DNA of 64,000 bases from Nitratireductor basaltis (lineage in GTDB: Bacteria > Pseudomonadota > Alphaproteobacteria > Rhizobiales > Rhizobiaceae): contig NZ_JMQM01000001.1 of NCBI RefSeq assembly GCF_000733725.1, positions 1,736,001-1,800,000 of the forward strand, given 5' to 3'. Positions within the stretch are counted from its first letter, which is position 1; each line of letters begins with the position of its first letter. Below the pieces are notes generated by a model, which worked only from the letters and a program-made list of their open reading frames with translations, was not told where the DNA came from and did no database searches. The translations under genes were made by a program, and so were the position numbers. This document shows, piece after piece, positions 58,668-64,000 of the stretch.

Positions 58668-59384
58668 TCAGAGCATCGGGTCGATGATTGCCGACATTTC
58701 CTCAATCGACAGTGCTCCCGCGTACTTCTTCCCATTGATGAAGAAGGTGGGCGTGGCCGTTACGTCGAAGTCATTGGCCGCGCGCTGACGTACTGCTCTC
58801 ACATCATTGAGAAGTTCCTGGTTCGTCAAGCAAGCCTCGAAGGATTGCTGTGTAAAACCGGCCAGTTTGGCAATATTGAGCAGTGCAGTGCGTGCATCCT
58901 GCACCGGAGCCCAGTTGCTCTGCTGCTTGAAGAGCGCGTCAACCATGGGGAAATACTTGCCGTCTGCGCAGCGTGCGAGCATGAAGCCGGCTTCCGCGCG
59001 CGGATCGAACGGGAACTCGCGGAAAATCAGACGCACCTTGCCGGTGTCGATATACTTTTCCTGAAGCTTGGGCAGCGTGTTGTTGTGGAAGGTCGCGCAG
59101 TGGCTGCAGGTCATGGAAGCATATTCCACGATGGTCACGGGCGCATCTTCCGAACCCTTCGCCATTTCTGGCAGCGGGCCCGGCTTCATGAGTTCGCTGA
59201 CATCGACCTCGCCCTGCGCGGGCGGCGCATCAACCGCGGCGGTTGTCTCGCCCGAAACGTTCTCGGGCAGCGCTTCGGCCTTGGTTTCCGCATCGGCGCT
59301 ATCGCTGCAAGCGGCGAGAAGGCCGATGGCGGGCAGCCCGGCAAGCGTTCCAAGTAGACGGCGGCGAGAAAGCGGCTGAACCAT
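58668..59384 (-). CDS. DsbA-family thiol:disulfide oxidoreductase, Tat/lipobox signal
   Basis: 238 aa. N-terminal SRRRLL twin-arginine motif, hydrophobic segment and lipobox LLAAC with Cys 26, so it may be a membrane-anchored periplasmic lipoprotein. After a ~50-residue acidic linker comes a thioredoxin fold with active site C93-S94-H95-C96 (SMTCSHCATFH) and cis-Pro loop TATPTFFING. Similar to the DsbA/DsbG-like proteins found beside smc in Rhizobiales. It probably oxidises or isomerises exported proteins. The frame is open upstream to 59492. Confidence 0.88.
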   Translation of the reverse strand: MVQPLSRRRLLGTLAGLPAIGLLAACSDSADAETKAEALPENVSGETTAAVDAPPAQGEVDVSELMKPGPLPEMAKGSEDAPVTIVEYASMTCSHCATFHNNTLPKLQEKYIDTGKVRLIFREFPFDPRAEAGFMLARCADGKYFPMVDALFKQQSNWAPVQDARTALLNIAKLAGFTQQSFEACLTNQELLNDVRAVRQRAANDFDVTATPTFFINGKKYAGALSIEEMSAIIDPML

Positions 59385-59517
59385 GATCTGTGTCGTTCCC
59401 GTTCGTGTGTGATTTAGCGGTGCGATAGAAACCGAAGAATGTGGCGTGAAATAAGGCACATAACGCTGCCTTGCCAAACTGTAATATTGCAAGAAGCGCT
59501 CACAATAGCGCGAGCAG

Positions 59518-60015
59518 CTATTTTTTGCTGCCCATTATGCTTTCGCCAAGGCGCTTCAGGCTCTCGCGCAGCGCGTCATCCTCGATGCCTGCCGTGACCT
59601 GCTCCAGGCGGCTGCGCTCGGCCTCGCGAAGCGGACGCGGCGCCTTGGGCTTGCGGCTCACTGGACCGGTCATGGGCTTTTGAACAAGCTTCACGCGCCC
59701 AATGGCGTTGAAACCCAGAAAGGCATTGGCGCGGGCAATGATTTCCTGCGCCTCGTGCTGCACGCGGATTGCCGCCATGCCATCGCAGGCGATGATAAGG
59801 GTGGCTGGCTCGAAGGGGTCATCCTCATGCGCACGCCGCGGCCAGGCGATCCGTTCGGGACGTGTCTGGCTTGCGAGCCTGTCGCCCACGATTTCCGCCC
59901 AGCTTTGCACCAGATCGATGGAAAGCCCTGCGCGTTTGCGCAACACCGGGTCCAGCAGATCCGTCGCCAGATCGCTCACCGGCACGGGATTGCCGCCGTT
60001 CCATTTACCAGCCAT
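59518..60015 (-). CDS. DUF721 protein (DciA-like)
   Basis: 165 aa. The DUF721 core is LLDPVLRKRAG...LVQSWAEIVGDRLASQTRPERIAWPRR...ATLIIACDGMAAIRVQHEAQEIIARANAFLGFNAIGRVKLVQ. DUF721 proteins include DciA, the loader of replicative helicase DnaB in bacteria lacking DnaC/DnaI. A DciA role here is inferred from family and the presence of a basic/flexible C-terminus. ATG 60015 was preferred; GTG 60048 is in frame and overlaps the mutY promoter. Divergent from mutY. Confidence 0.82.
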   Translation of the reverse strand: MAGKWNGGNPVPVSDLATDLLDPVLRKRAGLSIDLVQSWAEIVGDRLASQTRPERIAWPRRAHEDDPFEPATLIIACDGMAAIRVQHEAQEIIARANAFLGFNAIGRVKLVQKPMTGPVSRKPKAPRPLREAERSRLEQVTAGIEDDALRESLKRLGESIMGSKK

Positions 60016-60068
60016 CGGTTTCAAGTTCCTGCTTTTGATTGGCGCCACAGTATCCTATCTCACGCCTC

Positions 60069-61184
60069 ATGACACGCGCCGCCGAACAGGTTTTCGACAC
60101 TTCAAGAGATTTCGCACCCGCCCTCATCGGCTGGTATGACCGCCACCACCGCAGTCTGCCATGGCGCGTGAACCCGGATGAGCGGCAGCAGGGGGTGGTG
60201 CCTGATCCCTACCGCGTCTGGCTGTCTGAAATCATGCTGCAGCAGACGACCGTTGCAGCGGTCAAAGCCTATTTCGAGAAGTTCGTGCGGCTCTGGCCGG
60301 ATGTCGTGGCGCTTGCCAGGGCCGAAAGCGACGACGTGATGAAGGCTTGGGCGGGGCTTGGCTACTATTCGCGCGCCCGAAACCTGAAGAAATGTGCCGA
60401 GATTGTTGCGTTCGAGCATGGCGGGCGCTTTCCGGACACCGAGGCAGGGCTTAAAGCGCTGCCGGGCATTGGCGACTACACAGCAGCCGCCATCGCGGCC
60501 ATTGCGTTCGACAGGCCGGCAGTGGTCGTGGATGGCAATATCGAACGGGTCGTCACCCGCTTTCTTGTCTGCGAAACCCCGCTGCCGCAGGCCAAGCCGG
60601 AAATCCGAGCCTTTCTCTCAACCGTGCTGCCGAAGGATCGTCCGGGTGACTTTGCGCAGGCAATGATGGATCTGGGCGCCACGGTCTGCACGCCGAAATC
60701 ACCCGCCTGCATTTTGTGCCCCCTGTCGGATGGCTGCCGGGCGCGCAGCGAGGGCACGCAGACGCGCTTTCCCCTCAAGGCGCCGAAGGCGCAGAAACCG
60801 GAGCGTGTGGGAGCCGCATTCGTCGCGGTGCGCGGCGATGGCGCGGTCCTCCTGCGCAAGCGTATCGAGAGCGGGCTTCTGGGTGGCATGAGCGAGGTGC
60901 CGGGTACGGCCTGGACCGCCCGGCAGGACGGGCAAACGGAAGTGGAAGCAGCCCCCTTCGCCGCCGACTGGAAACGCTGCGGCGAGATACGCCATGTCTT
61001 CACACATTTCGCACTGACACTCACAGTCTACCGGGCCGACCTTGCTGCCCATCCCGCCCCTGAAGATCATTGGTGGTCGCCGCGCGATCAGATTGCTGGG
61101 GAAGCGCTTCCCTCTGTCATGAAAAAGGTCGTTGAAAAGGCTATACCCGGCGCCACCAAGGCAAGAGGGAAAGCCACATCATGA
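60069..61184 (+). CDS. mutY: Adenine DNA glycosylase MutY
   Basis: 371 aa. It removes adenine mispaired with 8-oxoguanine. E54 lies in SEIMLQQTTV, the helix-hairpin-helix is LPGIGDYTAAAI (131-142), and the catalytic Asp is D155 in VVVDGNIER. The 4Fe-4S cluster is C207-x6-C214-x2-C217-x5-C223. The C-terminal NUDIX-like domain (from about 240) recognises 8-oxoG. ATG 60069 is chosen over the upstream frame at 60039. Its stop overlaps the next gene's ATG. Confidence 0.95.
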   Translation: MTRAAEQVFDTSRDFAPALIGWYDRHHRSLPWRVNPDERQQGVVPDPYRVWLSEIMLQQTTVAAVKAYFEKFVRLWPDVVALARAESDDVMKAWAGLGYYSRARNLKKCAEIVAFEHGGRFPDTEAGLKALPGIGDYTAAAIAAIAFDRPAVVVDGNIERVVTRFLVCETPLPQAKPEIRAFLSTVLPKDRPGDFAQAMMDLGATVCTPKSPACILCPLSDGCRARSEGTQTRFPLKAPKAQKPERVGAAFVAVRGDGAVLLRKRIESGLLGGMSEVPGTAWTARQDGQTEVEAAPFAADWKRCGEIRHVFTHFALTLTVYRADLAAHPAPEDHWWSPRDQIAGEALPSVMKKVVEKAIPGATKARGKATS

Positions 61185-61792
61185 GCGAAGTACGCCACAT
61201 CGTCTTCGATATCGGCAAGGTTCTAATCCACTACGATCCGAACATCCCCTATTCGCGCCTCATCCCGAACGAGGAGGAGCGTCGCTGGTTCTTCGAGAAT
61301 GTGTGCACCCATGAATGGAATCTGGAGCAGGATCGCGGGCGCGACTGGGCTGAAGCCGAAGCTCTGCTGATCGCGGACCATCCCGAGCATGAGGAAAACA
61401 TCCGGAATTTCCGCAAGCATTGGCACGAGATGGTGAGCCACTCCTATGACGACAGCGTCGCCATATTGGAGGACGTAATCGCCAAGGGTTATGACGTAAC
61501 CATGCTCACCAATTTTGCGGCGGACACTTTCTCTCACGCGCAGCAGATGTATCCGTTCCTGACGAAATCGCGCGGGGTGACGGTTTCAGGCGAGGTCAAG
61601 CTGATCAAGCCGGACATTGCCATCTACGATCATCATGCAAAGAGCTTTGGGCTCGATCCTGCTTCAACGCTCTTCATCGACGACAGTGCGGCCAATGTCG
61701 AAGGGGCAAAGGCTGCCGGCTGGCAGGCGGTGCAGTTCACCGGTGCGGAAAAGCTGAGGCAGGATTTGCGGGCCGCCGGCATCGATATCTGA
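61181..61792 (+). CDS. HAD-family hydrolase (YihX-like)
   Basis: 203 aa HAD-IA phosphatase. The nucleophile is D10 in VFDIGKVLIHYD; the second conserved position of DxD is Gly, as in YihX-like enzymes. MLTNFAAD carries motif II, the Lys is in VKLIKPD, and motif IV is FIDDSAANVEGA. Possible activity on sugar phosphates such as glucose 1-phosphate; unproven. It overlaps mutY by 4 bases, so the two are co-translated. Convergent with ccrM. Confidence 0.86.
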   Translation: MSEVRHIVFDIGKVLIHYDPNIPYSRLIPNEEERRWFFENVCTHEWNLEQDRGRDWAEAEALLIADHPEHEENIRNFRKHWHEMVSHSYDDSVAILEDVIAKGYDVTMLTNFAADTFSHAQQMYPFLTKSRGVTVSGEVKLIKPDIAIYDHHAKSFGLDPASTLFIDDSAANVEGAKAAGWQAVQFTGAEKLRQDLRAAGIDI

Positions 61793-61842
61793 TTCCGGCA
61801 GCCCCCTCCCCCTCGGAGGTGTTCCTATCGAGGCAGGCGCGC

Positions 61843-62985
<1,143 letters not shown>

Positions 62986-62998
62986 TCAACTCATACTG

Positions 62999-63013
62999 TT
63001 AACGTGCTGTTAT
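62999..63013. promoter_or_regulatory. Possible CtrA box upstream of ccrM
   Basis: TTAA-CGTGCTG-TTAT matches 7 of 8 fixed positions of the CtrA site TTAA-N7-TTAA. Caulobacter ccrM is activated by CtrA. The site is very close to the start codon, so an effect on a promoter further upstream or a very short leader would be needed. Confidence 0.45.
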
Positions 63014-63235
63014 GGTTACCGAGGATGGTAAAGAAAGCGTAAGGGCGGGCTGAGAATTTGCCGGATTGCAGCAGCGAAAGGCGCACCGGATTGATAATGA
63101 ACGCACCAAGGTCTAAATGAGGGGCCTGCCCTGTTCGCCCGGCTTCGAATGCAGCGACCCTGCTGCTCACAAGCACCAGCCATCGCATCTGTTTCGCGAC
63201 TTCAGCCACCCCGTCTAGGCAAAGAGAGTTTGTCC

Positions 63236-63925
63236 ATGCCAAAGCCTGATCTCATTATCTTCGACTGCGACGGTGTGCTCGTCGATTCCGAAATCGTCGC
63301 AGCGCGGGTGGGGTCGGAGTTGCTGCGCGAGGCGGGGCACGAGATCACACCGGAGGAACTGGCGCAGCAATATGCGGGCCTGACTTTCCGCGACATCCTC
63401 ATCAAGATCGAGAAGGACGCGCAGATCCTCTTCAAGGCAACCATGATCGAGGAATGCGAGGCGCTGGTGGACAAGCGCCTGCGCGCCGAAGTGAAGGCCA
63501 TTCCCGGCACGGCCGAAGCAGTGCAGAGTCTCGGCATACCCCATTGCATCTGCTCCAACTCGTCCACGCAGCGCATCGAGGCGATGCTGACGCGCACGCG
63601 TCTCCTGCCACTGTTCGAAGGCGTGATCTATTCCTCGCTCGAGACACCTACCAAATTGCCGAAACCGGCTCCAGATGTCTTCCTGCATGCCGCGGAAGAA
63701 AAGGGCGCTGAGCCGAAGACCACCTTTGTGATCGAGGATTCGGTGCACGGCATCACAGGCGCGCGCGCCGCCGGTATGCGCGTTATCGGCTTCACCGGTG
63801 CATCCCACACTCACCCGCTTCACGCTGACATGCTCATGGAAGCGGGCGCGGAGACGACAATCAGCCGGATGGCAGACCTCAACAAGACCATAGAAGCGCT
63901 GAGCAGTTTTACGGCGGATATCTGA
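63236..63925 (+). CDS. HAD-family phosphatase (beta-phosphoglucomutase-like)
   Basis: 229 aa HAD-IA protein. Motif I is IIFDCDGVLVDSE with D10 and D12, motif II is CICSNSS, the Lys is in KLPKPAPDVFL, and motif IV is FVIEDSVHGITGARAAGM. This group includes sugar-phosphate phosphatases and mutases; in rhizobia several lie near ccrM. Substrate unknown. AAGAGAG before ATG 63236 supports that start; the frame is open back to 63149. Confidence 0.87.
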   Translation: MPKPDLIIFDCDGVLVDSEIVAARVGSELLREAGHEITPEELAQQYAGLTFRDILIKIEKDAQILFKATMIEECEALVDKRLRAEVKAIPGTAEAVQSLGIPHCICSNSSTQRIEAMLTRTRLLPLFEGVIYSSLETPTKLPKPAPDVFLHAAEEKGAEPKTTFVIEDSVHGITGARAAGMRVIGFTGASHTHPLHADMLMEAGAETTISRMADLNKTIEALSSFTADI

Positions 63926-63938
63926 GCGCATTGAAAAT

Positions 63939-63956
63939 GTAATGCATCTGCATTAC
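63939..63956. promoter_or_regulatory. Perfect palindrome upstream of the last gene
   Basis: GTAATGCA-TC-TGCATTAC, 8-base arms with a 2-base centre, 32 bases before the ATG of the next gene. It resembles Fur-family (Zur-type) operators of alphaproteobacteria, which contain GTAATG...CATTAC, but this is from memory of a general pattern. A repressor site is likely. Confidence 0.55.
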
Positions 63957-63988
63957 CTTCAGAGCCAGCCATTCTGAAGGATATCGCC

Positions 63989-64000
63989 ATGGCCGACCTT
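63989..64000 (+). CDS. First codons of a gene running off the window
   Basis: ATG at 63989 preceded by GAAGGAT at a normal distance; only four codons (MADL) are visible. Nothing can be said about function except that a palindromic operator-like site lies just upstream. Confidence 0.5.

Overview
This 64 kb window is a high-GC bacterial chromosome segment. It most likely comes from an alphaproteobacterium of the Hyphomicrobiales (Rhizobiales), perhaps near Phyllobacteriaceae. The evidence is a CcrM-type cell-cycle methyltransferase, a fructose ABC operon very close to Sinorhizobium frcBCAK, a GTTC-N7-GTTC LexA box of the alphaproteobacterial kind, and the block ccrM / HAD / mutY / DUF721 / dsbA-like / smc. 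Species was not determined; the family placement is inference from remembered sequences.

Layout. 1-9.6 kb: the 5' end of an Mrp/Pha antiporter subunit A, msrB, oligopeptidase B, a cytochrome c pair, a MarR regulator with an SDR, sodB, a branched-chain aminotransferase, a 2-haloacid dehalogenase-like protein and a Tat-exported L,D-transpeptidase. 9.7-17.5 kb: a HerA/YjgR-like ATPase, methylmalonyl-CoA mutase small and large subunits, an AbrB-type antitoxin with a Doc toxin, and a Tat-exported beta-helix protein. 17.5-23.3 kb: a thiolase/SDR pair and the betIAB choline-to-betaine operon with a perfect operator palindrome. 23.3-27.8 kb: tRNA-Pro(CGG), an AT-rich nuclease-like gene, then a radical SAM / UdgX DNA-repair operon preceded by an SOS box, and an asparaginase. 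27.8-34.9 kb: a KDPGal aldolase and kinase, frcBCA, and divergent frcR-frcK sharing a palindromic control region. 34.9-38.6 kb: sulfate activation genes cysD-cysNC-cysQ with a strong palindrome upstream. 38.7-46.6 kb: surface polysaccharide precursor genes (a WbpE-like aminotransferase, a phosphomannomutase, CapD/FlaA1-like, ExoY-like, galE), interrupted by a DUF2793 tail-fibre-like gene and tRNA-Gln(TTG). 46.6-55.2 kb: bioY, an MBL hydrolase, a DUF1499 membrane protein, an acyl-CoA ligase, pyruvate phosphate dikinase and small unknowns. 55.2-64 kb: smc, a DsbA-like lipoprotein, a DUF721 (DciA-like) protein, mutY, two HAD hydrolases, ccrM, and the first codons of another gene behind a palindrome.

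Most of the window is ordinary core metabolism and chromosome maintenance. The point most worth following is the LexA-box-controlled radical SAM plus DUF4130-UdgX operon. Directly upstream of it sits an AT-rich gene with a PD-(D/E)xK-like residue pattern, inserted behind tRNA-Pro. Several strong, unexplained palindromes lie in gene leaders (cysD, ppdK, near 8.7 kb, near 63.95 kb). No stretch longer than 300 bases lacks a gene. I saw no rRNA, CRISPR array, insertion sequence or transposase.
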